From the NCBI GenBank assembly GCA_964587515.1, contig CAZPMO010000013.1, forward strand, positions 1 to 48,683: a DNA stretch of 48,683 nt, given 5' to 3'. The translations under genes were made by a program, and so were the position numbers. The notes beneath the pieces are model-generated. The model was not told the origin of the DNA. It searched no databases and worked only from the letters and a program-made list of their open reading frames with translations. Numbering within the stretch: position 1 is the first letter of the stretch; each line of letters begins with the position of its first letter. Source of the stretch: CAZPMO01 sp964587515. Its GTDB lineage: Bacteria > Pseudomonadota > Alphaproteobacteria > MPNO01. Below, piece after piece: positions 25,356-34,334 of this stretch.

Positions 25356-26456
25356 GTGAACGAGCCGAACGCGGCTCTTCTGAAACTCGCGGGCATTTCC
25401 AAACGTTTCGGCGAATTTCAGGCGATCACGGACCTTAACCTCGAAATTCGCGATGGAGAGATATTCACTCTGCTGGGACCGTCGGGCTGCGGCAAGAGCA
25501 CGACGCTGCGTATGATCGCCGGCCTGGAAAATCCCAGTTCCGGGTCCATTTCGCTGAAGGGAAAGCCGATCGCCGATGCGGGCGCCGGCAAGTTCGCGTC
25601 GCCCGAATCACGCAACATGGGAATGGTGTTCCAGAGCTACGCCGTATGGCCCCACATGACGGTGTTCGACAATGTCGCCTTCCCGCTTCGCGTGCGTCGC
25701 GGGCGGCGCGCCGAAACGCGTACCCGCGTGATGAAGGCCCTGGAACAGGTCGACCTCGCGGATTGGGCCGAGCAGTATCCGTGGCAATTATCCGGCGGAA
25801 TGCAGCAGCGTGTCGCGCTGGCGCGCGCCATCGTCTATTCGCCCGACGTGTTGCTGCTGGACGAACCGCTCAGCAATCTCGACGCCAAGCTGCGCGAACA
25901 GATGCGAACCGAACTGCGGGCGCTTCAACAAAAGTTGGGAACGAGTTTCGTATTCGTCACCCACGATCAGGCCGAAGCGATGGTCCTGTCGACCCGCATC
26001 GCGGTGCTCAATGGCGGCCGCCTGGAACAGCTTGGGACACCGATCGAGATTTATGAAAAACCCGCGACTCCGTTCGTGCGGGATTTTCTCGGCCAGTCCG
26101 TATTGTTCGCCGGAACGATACGGGGTGAACGGGGTGCGTTGTGGATCGACCTCGACCTCGGCGCGCGCGTACCCCTGCCCTGTGACGGCGACGGGCTCGC
26201 CGACGGCAACAAGGTGACGTTGGCGTGTCGACCGGAAAGCGTGCGCTTGCAACCTGCCGGTGGCGAGGGCGACCACGACATTCCGGCGGTGATCCAGGAA
26301 ACGACTTATGCCGGCGATCGCACGGAATACGCCATCCGCGCCGGCGTCACGCTGTTGTCGTTGCATTGTTACGATGAACAGCGCTTTGATGCCGGCGCCG
26401 AGGTGCGGATCACCTTCGGTAACCGGGGAATTACGGTCTGGCGCGATGGCGGCTAG
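25356..26456 (+). CDS. ABC transporter ATP-binding protein (ferric/thiamine/phosphonate-type importer 1)
   Basis: The start is GTG 25356, because AGGGAGG ends 7 bases upstream; an ATG at 25338 precedes that ribosome site. The 366 residues carry Walker A GPSGCGKST (41-49), FQSYAVWPHM with the Q-loop, LSGGMQQR, Walker B LLLDEP and the switch VTHDQAEAM. A C-terminal TOBE-like region (about 280-366) follows. This is the CUT/FbpC/PotA-type subfamily. It energises the membrane protein encoded directly downstream, whose start overlaps this stop by 11 bases. The binding protein gene follows, so it is a complete importer. Confidence 0.92.
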   Translation: MNEPNAALLKLAGISKRFGEFQAITDLNLEIRDGEIFTLLGPSGCGKSTTLRMIAGLENPSSGSISLKGKPIADAGAGKFASPESRNMGMVFQSYAVWPHMTVFDNVAFPLRVRRGRRAETRTRVMKALEQVDLADWAEQYPWQLSGGMQQRVALARAIVYSPDVLLLDEPLSNLDAKLREQMRTELRALQQKLGTSFVFVTHDQAEAMVLSTRIAVLNGGRLEQLGTPIEIYEKPATPFVRDFLGQSVLFAGTIRGERGALWIDLDLGARVPLPCDGDGLADGNKVTLACRPESVRLQPAGGEGDHDIPAVIQETTYAGDRTEYAIRAGVTLLSLHCYDEQRFDAGAEVRITFGNRGITVWRDGG

Positions 26457-28155
26457 CTTCCAGACCCGGAACCTGGGCCGCGCCGGTGGTGGGCTTTTCC
26501 AACGGCGGCACGTCCTCGCTGTTGTCCTGATATTGGTGTTGGCGCTGTTTACCGTGGTCCCGGTTCTGTTTCTGGTCGTCTCGAGCTTCAACATTTCCGA
26601 CCCGGGTCAAGCCACCGCCTTCGGTTTCGACAACTGGATCGAAGCGTTCGACGATTCGCGCATCCTCAACGCGATCTGGACCACCTTCGGTCTTGTCGGC
26701 GCGCGGCTCTCGATCGGGGTCTGCGCCGGCATCCTGTTTGCCTGGTTGATCGCGCGGACCGACATGCCGGGGGGAACCAGTTTCGAATTTCTGTTCTGGA
26801 TCGCCTTTTTCACCCCCGCCCTGCCGCTCACGGTCGGATGGATCCTGCTGCTTGATCCCGAGACCGGGCTGATCAACGCGGTGCTCGGGACCAATTTCGA
26901 CATCTTTACCTTTTGGGGCATCGTCTGGGTGCATTTGACAGCGACGACGATCCCGGTCGCGGTGATCCTGTTCACGCCGGCGTTCCAGCAGATGAGCGCG
27001 GTAATGGAGGAATCGGCCCGCATGTGCGGAGCGACCGCGCTGGGCACGCTGCGCCGCATCACCGTGCCGCTGCTGATCCCGGCCATTCTGCCGGCCACCG
27101 CGATCATGCTGATCCGCAGCCTGGAAGCCTTCGAGATCGAACTGTTGCTGGGCTCGCCGGTCGGAATCTTCGTCTATTCGACCCGCATTTACGACCTGAT
27201 CGACGAAGTGCCGGCGGAATACGGCATGGCGACGGCGCTGGGGACCATGTTCCTGTTTGTGGTGTTCGTGATGGCGGCGCTTTATGCCCTATGCGTGCGC
27301 GGGCGACGATTCACCACGGTCACCGGACAGGGGTTCTCGACCGAACGGATCAAGCTCGGCCGTTGGCGCTGGCCGGCCTTCGCGCTCTGCGCGCTTTACC
27401 TGTCGCTCAGCTTCGGGCTCGGCATGGTGTTTCTGTTCCTGAGCTCGTTCATGCGGCGCTTCGGATTTTTCGACATCGCCAATCCTTTTACACTCGAGCA
27501 CTGGATCGGGCTGCTCGAGGATCCGATCCTTCTGTCGTCGCTGTGGAACAGCCTGTTGTTGGGCGCGGCGACGGCGGTGCTCGGCGTTATCCTGTTTTCG
27601 CTGGTCGCCTACGTGGTCGTGCGCAGCCGGCTCGCGGGCAAAGGCGTCATCGACATCCTGGCATGGCTTCCCTGGGCGATTCCCGGCGTGCTGATGGGCC
27701 TCGCGCTGGTCTGGCTCTATCTCGAAACGCCTCTGCGCGTGCTGTTCTACGGCACCATCGCCGGCCTCGTGGTGGCGATGCTGATCAAGGAACTGCCGGT
27801 GGGCGTACAGCTTCTGAAGGCGGGCTTTCTCAGGCTCGGAAACGAGCTGGAGGAAGCGGCGCGAGTCTGCGGCGCGTCGTGGTCGCTGACCTATTGGAAG
27901 ATCATGCTGCCGCTGGTCGCGCCGGTTCTCGCCACCGTGGCGGTGCTGTCCTTTCAGGGGGCCGTACGCGACATTGCGAGTGTGGTTTTCCTGTACGACA
28001 ACGATTCGCGACCGCTGTCGATCCTTATGCTGGAATTCAGCTTCGCGGGCGAGATGGAGCGCGGCGCCGCCGCCGGCCTTTTGCTGGTGGTCATGATTAC
28101 GATTATGGCGGTACTCGCCCGCTGGCTCGGCAATCGTTCCGGGACGTCGAGTTGA
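26446..28155 (+). CDS. Fused double-domain ABC permease (importer 1)
   Basis: I start at ATG 26446, just before the polar N terminus MAASFQTRN; a frame extension upstream to 26308 overlaps the ATPase gene and is unlikely. The 569-residue protein has two six-helix halves, each with a BPD_transp_1-type EAA loop: EESARMCGATALGTLRRITVPLL near residues 188-210 (EESARMCGATAL, then RRITVPLL) and EEAARVCGASWSLTYWKI in the second half. The fused design is that of FbpB/ThiP/PhnU-like permeases for iron, thiamine or 2-aminoethylphosphonate. It overlaps the ATPase gene by 11 bases, as does the paralogous pair at 38710. Confidence 0.9.
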   Translation: MAASFQTRNLGRAGGGLFQRRHVLAVVLILVLALFTVVPVLFLVVSSFNISDPGQATAFGFDNWIEAFDDSRILNAIWTTFGLVGARLSIGVCAGILFAWLIARTDMPGGTSFEFLFWIAFFTPALPLTVGWILLLDPETGLINAVLGTNFDIFTFWGIVWVHLTATTIPVAVILFTPAFQQMSAVMEESARMCGATALGTLRRITVPLLIPAILPATAIMLIRSLEAFEIELLLGSPVGIFVYSTRIYDLIDEVPAEYGMATALGTMFLFVVFVMAALYALCVRGRRFTTVTGQGFSTERIKLGRWRWPAFALCALYLSLSFGLGMVFLFLSSFMRRFGFFDIANPFTLEHWIGLLEDPILLSSLWNSLLLGAATAVLGVILFSLVAYVVVRSRLAGKGVIDILAWLPWAIPGVLMGLALVWLYLETPLRVLFYGTIAGLVVAMLIKELPVGVQLLKAGFLRLGNELEEAARVCGASWSLTYWKIMLPLVAPVLATVAVLSFQGAVRDIASVVFLYDNDSRPLSILMLEFSFAGEMERGAAAGLLLVVMITIMAVLARWLGNRSGTSS

Positions 28156-28236
28156 GATTGCCACCTTTACGGGAGAATGAGACAATTCGGTTCAAACCAG
28201 AGCGAATAACGATCTGGATGATCAAGGGAGGTTGGT

Positions 28237-29334
28237 ATGCGTTTGATGAAATTGACCGGCATTGCGTCGGGACTGATGGCGGCGATCATCGCCGCGCCGG
28301 CATTCGCCGATTTTCAAACCGATTGGAAAGACCTGATCGCGGCGGCCCAGAAGGAGGGCAAGCTGGTGATCGCGGCGGTTCCCGGCAGCGGCATGCGCAA
28401 GGGAATGCCGGCAATCTTCAAGAAAAAATTCGGTGTCGATCTGCAGGTCATCGTCACGCCGTCCCGCCAGACCGTCCAGCGCGCCATACGTGAGGCGTCT
28501 GCCGGCGCGCCGACCATGGACGTATTCAGCACCGGCCAATCGACCCTGATACGCGTGCTCTATCCGAAGAAACTGCTGGCGCCGATCAAGCCGCTGCTGA
28601 TCCACCCCGATGTAATCGACAACAAAGGCGCCTGGATGAAGGGCGAGCCGTGGTTCCTCGACGACAAGCGCGCCTACATGTTCCGTGCGGTCGATCTTGT
28701 GATTCCCATGGCGTTCGTGAACGCCAAATTTGTCGATCCCAAAGGGTTCGGGAACACCAAGGATTTCCTCGATCCAAAATACAAGGGCAAGATCGTGGTC
28801 TACGACCCGACCCGGCCGGGCCCGGGCTCCAACGCGATCTCGTATTACATGAAATTTCTCGGCGAGAAATACGTGATCGATCTGATCAAGGGCCAGAATG
28901 CCAAACTGACCCGCAACCGCCGCCAGCTTGTCGACTGGCTGGCCCAGGGCCGTTATCCCATCGCCTTCGCCGCATCGATCAACGAGATCGGGCGCCTGCG
29001 GCGCGAGGGTTTCAAGATCGCCGCCGTCCAGCCCACCAATATCATTTCCTACGATGCGCCGGGTTCCGGCGTGCTGGCCCTGTTCAGCAATGCGCCGCAT
29101 CCCAAGGCGGCGCAGCTGTTCCTCAACTGGATCATGACTAAAGAAGGCATGCAGCTGTATCAGGATTTGGAAGGCATGCCGGTGACGCGCACCGACGTGA
29201 ACCGATCCACATTGATGGTACCGGAAACCATCCCGCAGCCCGGGGTGAAATATTTCGATACGGCCGATTACACCTATGTGACGCGCGAATCGAAAAAGCT
29301 GTTCGGTAAGCTCAAGCGCCTGCTGAAACGCTGA
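28237..29334 (+). CDS. Periplasmic substrate-binding protein (importer 1, FbpA/ThiB-like)
   Basis: The 365-residue protein has an AGGGAGG-type ribosome site and a clear Sec signal peptide with probable cleavage after AFA (residue 24). The mature part begins WKDLIAAAQKEGKLVI, typical of extracellular solute-binding family 1/6 proteins of the iron/thiamine/phosphonate group. It continues with the mid-domain FLDPKYKGKIVVYDP and the C-terminal LFLNWIMTKEGMQLYQ. The Tyr pair used by ferric-binding proteins is not obvious, so an organic ligand is more likely than iron. It is the third gene of the importer operon, 81 bases after the permease. A strong hairpin 15 bases downstream probably ends the transcript. 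Confidence 0.88.
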   Translation: MRLMKLTGIASGLMAAIIAAPAFADFQTDWKDLIAAAQKEGKLVIAAVPGSGMRKGMPAIFKKKFGVDLQVIVTPSRQTVQRAIREASAGAPTMDVFSTGQSTLIRVLYPKKLLAPIKPLLIHPDVIDNKGAWMKGEPWFLDDKRAYMFRAVDLVIPMAFVNAKFVDPKGFGNTKDFLDPKYKGKIVVYDPTRPGPGSNAISYYMKFLGEKYVIDLIKGQNAKLTRNRRQLVDWLAQGRYPIAFAASINEIGRLRREGFKIAAVQPTNIISYDAPGSGVLALFSNAPHPKAAQLFLNWIMTKEGMQLYQDLEGMPVTRTDVNRSTLMVPETIPQPGVKYFDTADYTYVTRESKKLFGKLKRLLKR

Positions 29335-29349
29335 TTAGTCTTTGAAACC

Positions 29350-29376
29350 GTAGGGCGGGTCTTGTACCCGCCCTAC
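29350..29376. terminator. Perfect 11-bp stem-loop between convergent genes
   Basis: GTAGGGCGGGT (29350-29360) and ACCCGCCCTAC (29366-29376) pair perfectly around a 5-base loop. The hairpin lies 15 bases after the binding-protein stop and contains the stop codon of the convergent beta-propeller gene. It could terminate transcription from both sides. The palindrome resembles the GTAGGGCGGGT...ACCCGCCCTAC elements dispersed through many bacterial genomes, so it may also be a REP-like repeat. Confidence 0.6.
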
Positions 29377-30407
29377 ACGGGAACCGAGATAATATTGCTG
29401 GGGCCTTGGCCGACCGAAATCCGATTGATGACCCGGTGCGCCGACGTGTCGAGCACCGATACGCTGCCGGCGCCGTGGTTCACCGCGTAAAGCCTGTCGC
29501 CATCGGGGCTGAACGCCATGCCCTGATGCCACCCGCTGGCCTCGACCGGGACACGGGTTAGAACCTCCATCGACGCGCTGTCGATCACACCGACCTCCTC
29601 GCCCTTGGTATCGTTGACGAAGACGCGGGTGCCATCCAGGCTGACCACAATGCGTTCGGGGCTGTCGCCGACCTCCACGCTAGCCTGAACATTCAACCCG
29701 TCGAGTGCGATGGCGGATACCGCGCCCGTCTTGTGGGTGACGTATGCCCTGGTCCGGTCCGGCGCGATACGGATGTAATTGGGGCGCGGGGGCGTTTTTA
29801 TTTCCGTGACGATCTCACCTTCGGCGGCGTCGATAACCGAGATCACCTCGGCGCCGTTATTGCACACCAATACATGCTGGTCGTCGGGGGTAACCATGAT
29901 GCCGTGCGGCCCCTTGACCACGGGAATGGTGGCGAGCGCCTCGTGACGGTCGGCATCGACCATAGTCACGGTGGCGTCGATGATGTTGGTGGCGAAGGCG
30001 CGCGTGCCGTCGGACGTAAAGGCGATCTTGTGATGGCCCTTCCCCGCCTGGATGGTGGCAGTCGCGGCCCGTGACGCCGCGTCTATGGTGGTGAGACTGC
30101 CCGAGCCGTCATTGGCGACCCAGATTTCATCGCCCAACGGATGAACATAGATGTGACTGGGACCGCCGCCGACTTTTGTACAACTCACGATGCGCCCCTG
30201 TTCGAGATCGACAATCGCCACCTCGTCCGCGCCGGCGAGTGTGACGAACAATTGTCCATGGCCCGGCGCATAGACCATATCGCGCGGATCCTCGCCAACC
30301 GAAATCGTCCCGATCACCTCGTCACGCGCCGGGTCGATGATCGAAACATCGCCGGAGCCCGTATTCAGAACCAGAATTCGCGCGTCCGCCATGTCGATCA
30401 CCTTCAC
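29373..30407 (-). CDS. YVTN-type seven-bladed beta-propeller protein
   Basis: The 344-residue protein consists almost entirely of repeated units of about 42 residues of the form D-x-A-x-x-x-V-x-x-x-I-x-V-G with YVT/FVT or WVAN strands. This is a YVTN beta-propeller of about seven blades. There is no signal peptide, which is unusual because many relatives are periplasmic. The first possible start, GTG 30407, overlaps the alpha/beta hydrolase stop as GTGA and suggests coupling. ATG 30392, with AAGGTG upstream, is the alternative and removes five residues. It is the last gene of the minus-strand LLM/hydrolase series. Binding or lactonase-like roles are possible; no catalytic site is visible. Confidence 0.8.
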   Translation of the reverse strand: MKVIDMADARILVLNTGSGDVSIIDPARDEVIGTISVGEDPRDMVYAPGHGQLFVTLAGADEVAIVDLEQGRIVSCTKVGGGPSHIYVHPLGDEIWVANDGSGSLTTIDAASRAATATIQAGKGHHKIAFTSDGTRAFATNIIDATVTMVDADRHEALATIPVVKGPHGIMVTPDDQHVLVCNNGAEVISVIDAAEGEIVTEIKTPPRPNYIRIAPDRTRAYVTHKTGAVSAIALDGLNVQASVEVGDSPERIVVSLDGTRVFVNDTKGEEVGVIDSASMEVLTRVPVEASGWHQGMAFSPDGDRLYAVNHGAGSVSVLDTSAHRVINRISVGQGPSNIISVPV

Positions 30408-31207
30408 CCCGCCGCCGAGCGCACGGCGGTGCTGGGGCCGTCATGCTGGTTGACCAGGAAAACCTCGCCGCGTTTCAGGAAATCGCCGACCAGCGCCGCG
30501 AACCGCTCCGGCTGGTCGACTTCGATATTATGGGCGGCATCGTAGACGTAGACCAGGAAAGCGCGCTCCATTCGTTCCTTGATAAGCTGCACGCTTTCGG
30601 GCGTCATCCGTCCGTCCCGAGTCCCCAGCATCACCAGCGTCAACGCCTCGATCTCGCCGAGCCGCGCGACCAGTTCGTCGTCGCGCACCGTGGCGCCGTG
30701 ATAGTGATGCAGCATCTCGCGGTTGCGCTCCAGCGTCGCTTCCGACTTGGTTTCCGGCGGGCGGCGTTCGGGATAGGCATACATCTGGCGCAGCCGCTGT
30801 TCGGGATCGCCGCTCGGCGGTGGTGTGCCTTCGGGACGGAACCCGGCGGGACATTGGAGGACCAGCTGCCCCACCTTGTCCGGGTGTTCGAGCGCCAGCC
30901 ACGGCACGACCCAGCCGCCGAAGGATTGGCCCATCACGTCGCATTGCTCACCGACCACCTCGTCGATGAACTCGGCGCCGAGATGGGCGATGCCTTTCAT
31001 GTCCGTGACGGAATCGATAAGCGCGGTATCGTCGAAACCCGGGATTACCGGCACATAGATCCGATAGCCGGCGGCCAGAAGCTCGAGGCCCCTGGTCACC
31101 CGCATGCCACCCGCCGAGTGGAAATAAAGCACCGGCGGACCATCGCCGCCGACGGCGTAGGAAACCTCGCCACCCGGCAGTTGCACGGTTTTGTTCTCGA
31201 ATATCAT
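30404..31207 (-). CDS. Alpha/beta hydrolase (copy 1)
   Basis: The 267-residue protein has the alpha/beta hydrolase triad: Ser95 in the nucleophile elbow GQSFGG, Asp198 (GTRDGRM) and His226 (DAAHNIE). The oxyanion region is YFHSAGG (28-34). It is cytosolic, with no signal peptide. It is clearly paralogous to the protein at 32379-33158, with all three catalytic residues at identical numbers. It is paired with an LLM oxidoreductase gene 10 bases upstream. Carbon-carbon or ester bond hydrolysis of a product of that oxygenase is a reasonable guess. Confidence 0.88.
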   Translation of the reverse strand: MIFENKTVQLPGGEVSYAVGGDGPPVLYFHSAGGMRVTRGLELLAAGYRIYVPVIPGFDDTALIDSVTDMKGIAHLGAEFIDEVVGEQCDVMGQSFGGWVVPWLALEHPDKVGQLVLQCPAGFRPEGTPPPSGDPEQRLRQMYAYPERRPPETKSEATLERNREMLHHYHGATVRDDELVARLGEIEALTLVMLGTRDGRMTPESVQLIKERMERAFLVYVYDAAHNIEVDQPERFAALVGDFLKRGEVFLVNQHDGPSTAVRSAAG

Positions 31208-31217
31208 GATCGCCTCC

Positions 31218-32345
31218 TCAGACCGCGCGCACGGCCGGAAACACGATATCGCGCAGATAATGCATGGTCTTCAGAACCTTATCATGCGGTGTGTTGCCGA
31301 TCTTGATGGTCAGATTCATACGTCCGTGACCGAGGTTTTTCTTCAGATTCTTGATCTGATCGATGACCATGTCGGGCGTGCCACACAGCACAAGCCCTTC
31401 CTCGATACGTTGTTCGATCGACACCCGGCGCAGCGCCTTGGCGGTGCCCACCAGACGCGAGGTCGGATCGGCCTCTTCCTGATAATAACGGGTCTTTTGC
31501 AGCACCAGACGTTGCGCGGTCCGGATGCCGCCGCCCAGCACGTCGAAGAAATAGGCCTGGCTGTCGGTCAGCGTGTCGATCGCGTCATCGACAGAATCGT
31601 CGATACAGCAGTTCATCCCGACGATGATGTGCTCGTCCTCGGGTTCCCAGCCGAATCCACGCGCGGATTCGCGATAGGCGTCTATGCTTTTGCGTGTGTC
31701 TTCCATGCTTGTGAGCCGCAGAAAGCCGGCGATTGCCTTGAATTCGGCGGCAAGCTTGGCCGATTCAACCGAGCTTGCCGACATCAAAAGCTGTGGGTGG
31801 GGCTGCTGAACGGGGCGCGGCCAGATCGAGATCGCGCGGAATTGGTAGAACTCGCCTTCCCAGCCGAACGGTTCGGGTTCGGTCCAGCATTTGAGGATAA
31901 GCTCGCAGGCCTCGCGCATGCGGGCGAATGAATCGTCCGGCGGTATGTTATAGGCGACATATTCGTGCGGAATGCCGCGCATGAAGCCGGCGATCAGCCG
32001 GCCGCCCGACTGCACGTCGAGCATGGCGTATTCCTCGGCGATGCGGATCGGGTTGGTCAGCGGCACGATATTGCCGGATTGAAGAATGCCGGCGGTCTTG
32101 GTGCGCTCGATCACCGCCGCGCCGACCAGGTTGGGATTGGGCATCAGCCCGTAGGGGCTCATGTGATGCTCGTTGCAGCCGATCCAGTCGAAGCCGACCT
32201 CCTCGGCGAAGACCTTGTTGTCGATATATTCCCGGTACAGCTCCACCCCTTTCTTGGGATCGAACTGCTTGTTGGCGACCGGCCAATCCTGATCCGGATC
32301 ATCGACAAATGTGTAGGGCATATGGTGGGTGTATGAAAACTTCAC
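31218..32345 (-). CDS. LLM-class flavin-dependent oxidoreductase (copy 1)
   Basis: The 375-residue protein is a bacterial-luciferase-like TIM barrel. Recognisable blocks are the N-terminal FDWIGCNEHHMSPYGLMPNP region (about 50-69), a LQSGNIVPLTNPIRIAEEYAMLD stretch (LQSGNIVPLTNP, then RIAEEYAMLD), SGGRLIAGFMRG, and the C-terminal LCGTPDMVIDQI. The family uses FMNH2 (or F420) and oxygen to hydroxylate or cleave organic substrates. A separate reductase would supply flavin and is not seen here. It is very similar to the interrupted gene at 41695-42819 and more distant from 33196-34320. It sits between two alpha/beta hydrolase genes on the same strand. Confidence 0.88.
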   Translation of the reverse strand: MKFSYTHHMPYTFVDDPDQDWPVANKQFDPKKGVELYREYIDNKVFAEEVGFDWIGCNEHHMSPYGLMPNPNLVGAAVIERTKTAGILQSGNIVPLTNPIRIAEEYAMLDVQSGGRLIAGFMRGIPHEYVAYNIPPDDSFARMREACELILKCWTEPEPFGWEGEFYQFRAISIWPRPVQQPHPQLLMSASSVESAKLAAEFKAIAGFLRLTSMEDTRKSIDAYRESARGFGWEPEDEHIIVGMNCCIDDSVDDAIDTLTDSQAYFFDVLGGGIRTAQRLVLQKTRYYQEEADPTSRLVGTAKALRRVSIEQRIEEGLVLCGTPDMVIDQIKNLKKNLGHGRMNLTIKIGNTPHDKVLKTMHYLRDIVFPAVRAV

Positions 32346-32378
32346 GCGTCATCTCTCCTTATTATTGGGCCGCCGGAA

Positions 32379-33158
32379 TTATTCCGCGGCCTCGCCCGGA
32401 TTGACCAGGAACGCCTCGCCCCGCGTCAGGAAGTCCTCGACCAGACCGGTAACGAATTCGGGCTGATCGACCTCGATGGCGTGCGCCGCGTCGTAGACGT
32501 AAATCAGGAACGCGTGCGGAATGCTCCGTTTCAGAAGGTGCATGCTCTCGACGGGGATCGCGCCATCCTTGGTGCCGTAGAGGATAAGGGTCAGCGCCTC
32601 GATCTCGCCGAGCCGTTTGGCGAGCGGCTCATCGAACGGCATCCCGCCGTGATAGTAGCCGAGCATTTCGAGGTTCCGGGCCTGGATTTCCACCGGTTTG
32701 GTTTCGGGCGGCAGCTTTTCCGGATGGGCGAACAGCGCGCGCTGGAGCGCTTCGGGGCTATCCGGCAGGCCGCCCACGCCGCCCTCGCGGAACCCGGCCG
32801 GGCACTCGAGCACCAGCTGGCCGACCTTATCGGGCATCAACACCGTGAACCAGCTCGCTAGCCAGCCGCCGAAGGAATGACCCATCACGTCGCAGCGCTC
32901 ACCAATAACCTTGTCGGCGAATTCGCCCCACAACCGGGCGAGATCTTCCATGGAGGCGACACTCTCAAAGGTGTCGGCGCCGTCGAAGCCTGGCGAAATA
33001 GGAGCATAGACACGGAATTTGCCGGCCAGGTCCTGGAGCGTATTGGTCATGCGCAACCCGCCCGCGGGATGCAAATAGAGCAGCGAGGGGCCCTCACCGG
33101 CGACATGATAGGTCACGGTTCCCGCCGAAAGCTCCACGGTTTTTTCGTCATAATTCAT
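32379..33158 (-). CDS. Alpha/beta hydrolase (copy 2)
   Basis: The start is ATG 33158, which has GGAGGAG about 9 bases upstream; the frame extends 16 codons further but across that ribosome site. The 259 residues carry Ser95 in GHSFGG, Asp198 (GTKDGAI) and His226 (DAAHAIE), the same numbering as in copy 1. Similarity is visible along the whole length (ECPAGFREGG against QCPAGFRPEG, and LGEIEALT in both). The two differ in the cap region around 125-180, which may change the substrate. The gene follows the second LLM gene, so the LLM-hydrolase pair is tandemly repeated. Confidence 0.88.
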   Translation of the reverse strand: MNYDEKTVELSAGTVTYHVAGEGPSLLYLHPAGGLRMTNTLQDLAGKFRVYAPISPGFDGADTFESVASMEDLARLWGEFADKVIGERCDVMGHSFGGWLASWFTVLMPDKVGQLVLECPAGFREGGVGGLPDSPEALQRALFAHPEKLPPETKPVEIQARNLEMLGYYHGGMPFDEPLAKRLGEIEALTLILYGTKDGAIPVESMHLLKRSIPHAFLIYVYDAAHAIEVDQPEFVTGLVEDFLTRGEAFLVNPGEAAE

Positions 33159-33195
33159 CTTGTTATTCTCCTCCCCGCCGATCGCGGAATTGACG

Positions 33196-34320
33196 TTACA
33201 GCCCACTCACAGCGGGCGCCACGTGCTTGCCCCACATCGCCATGCTGCCGCGCACCGCATCGTCGGGGATGTTGCCGATTTTCATGTTTATGTTCATGAC
33301 GCCGAAGCCGAGTTCGTCGTTCAGGTTCTTGATTTGCTCAATGACCATATCCGGCGTGCCGCACAGCACCATGTGGTTCTCGATACGCTCTTCGATCGTG
33401 GTCTGGCGCAGCGTCGACAGGCGGGTGGCCAGCCGCTTGCGGTTCTCTTCATCCTCGTAGTAACGCGTTCCCTGGACCACCAGGCGCTGGGCGGTGCGCG
33501 GTCCGCCGAACAGCACGTGGTAGAAATATTCCAGCCCGTCGCCTAGATGTTTCTTGGCGACTTCCGCGTCCTCGTGAACGAAGGTATGCGCGCCGACAAG
33601 GATGTCGTCGATGGCCGGCTCCCAGCCATATTCGCGCGCGGTTTCCTTGTAGATTTCGATGCATTTCCGCGCCATGTCGAGATCGGTCAGCATCACCATG
33701 CCCATCTTGGCGCGGTGTTTCGCCGCGAACCTGGCCGATTCCGGGCTGGAGGCCGACATCAGGATCGGTGGGTGCGGCTGCTGGATCGGCCGCGGCCAGA
33801 TGGAGACCGCCCGATACTTGTAATACTTCCCCTCCCAACCGAACGGCTCGGGTTCGGTCCACGCCTTGACGATAAGTTCGGCCGCCTCGTCGAGGCGCTC
33901 CCAGGATTCATTGGGCGGGATGTTATAGGCGACATATTCGTGCGGGATGCCGCGCATGAAGCCGGCGATCAGACGCCCACCGGACATCACATCCAGCATC
34001 GCGTATTCCTCGGCGACCCGCAGCGGATTCAGCAGCGGCACCAGGTTTCCCAGCATTGCGATGCGCGCGGTCTTGGTCTTCTGGATCAGCACGGAGCCGA
34101 CTAGGTTGCAGTTGGACATCAGCCCGTAAGGGCTGAAATGGTGTTCGTTGCAGCCGATCCAGTCGAAGCCGCACTCCTCGGCATACGCCATGGTGTCCAT
34201 ATAGGTTTCGTAGAGACCGGTGGCGCGCTCGGGCACGAACTGGTTATTGGGAACCGGCCAGTCCTTGTCGGTTTCCTCCACGTCGGTCCACGGCATCAGG
34301 TGGAAATAGTTGAACTTCAC
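33196..34320 (-). CDS. LLM-class flavin-dependent oxidoreductase (copy 2)
   Basis: The 374-residue luciferase-like barrel begins MKFNYFHLMPWTDVEE, with GFDWIGCNEHHFSPYGLM and SGGRLIAGFMRGIPHEYVAYN as in the other copies. It differs most in residues 8-35 and in the region 195-285, which shape the substrate pocket. It is the most divergent of the three LLM genes in the window. It leads the minus-strand unit LLM - hydrolase - LLM - hydrolase - propeller, and begins right after the copper ATPase stop region on the same strand (14 bases), so read-through from that operon is possible. Confidence 0.88.
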   Translation of the reverse strand: MKFNYFHLMPWTDVEETDKDWPVPNNQFVPERATGLYETYMDTMAYAEECGFDWIGCNEHHFSPYGLMSNCNLVGSVLIQKTKTARIAMLGNLVPLLNPLRVAEEYAMLDVMSGGRLIAGFMRGIPHEYVAYNIPPNESWERLDEAAELIVKAWTEPEPFGWEGKYYKYRAVSIWPRPIQQPHPPILMSASSPESARFAAKHRAKMGMVMLTDLDMARKCIEIYKETAREYGWEPAIDDILVGAHTFVHEDAEVAKKHLGDGLEYFYHVLFGGPRTAQRLVVQGTRYYEDEENRKRLATRLSTLRQTTIEERIENHMVLCGTPDMVIEQIKNLNDELGFGVMNINMKIGNIPDDAVRGSMAMWGKHVAPAVSGL

Positions 34321-34334
34321 GCCCCGTCTCCCTT

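Larger units (their letters stand above)
30404..34320 (-). repeat. Tandem duplication of an LLM plus alpha/beta hydrolase gene pair
   Basis: The order LLM - hydrolase - LLM - hydrolase is an ancient tandem duplication: the two hydrolases have identically numbered triads and the two LLM proteins align over their full length. The copies have diverged at DNA level, so the unit is a paralogous duplication and not a recent perfect repeat. A third, broken LLM gene at 41695-42819 belongs to the same set. Confidence 0.75.

Noticed and set aside
25356..29334. Ferric iron importer (fbpABC)
   Set aside because: The binding protein lacks an evident C-terminal Tyr pair for iron and is surrounded by catabolic genes, so only the broader family is stated.
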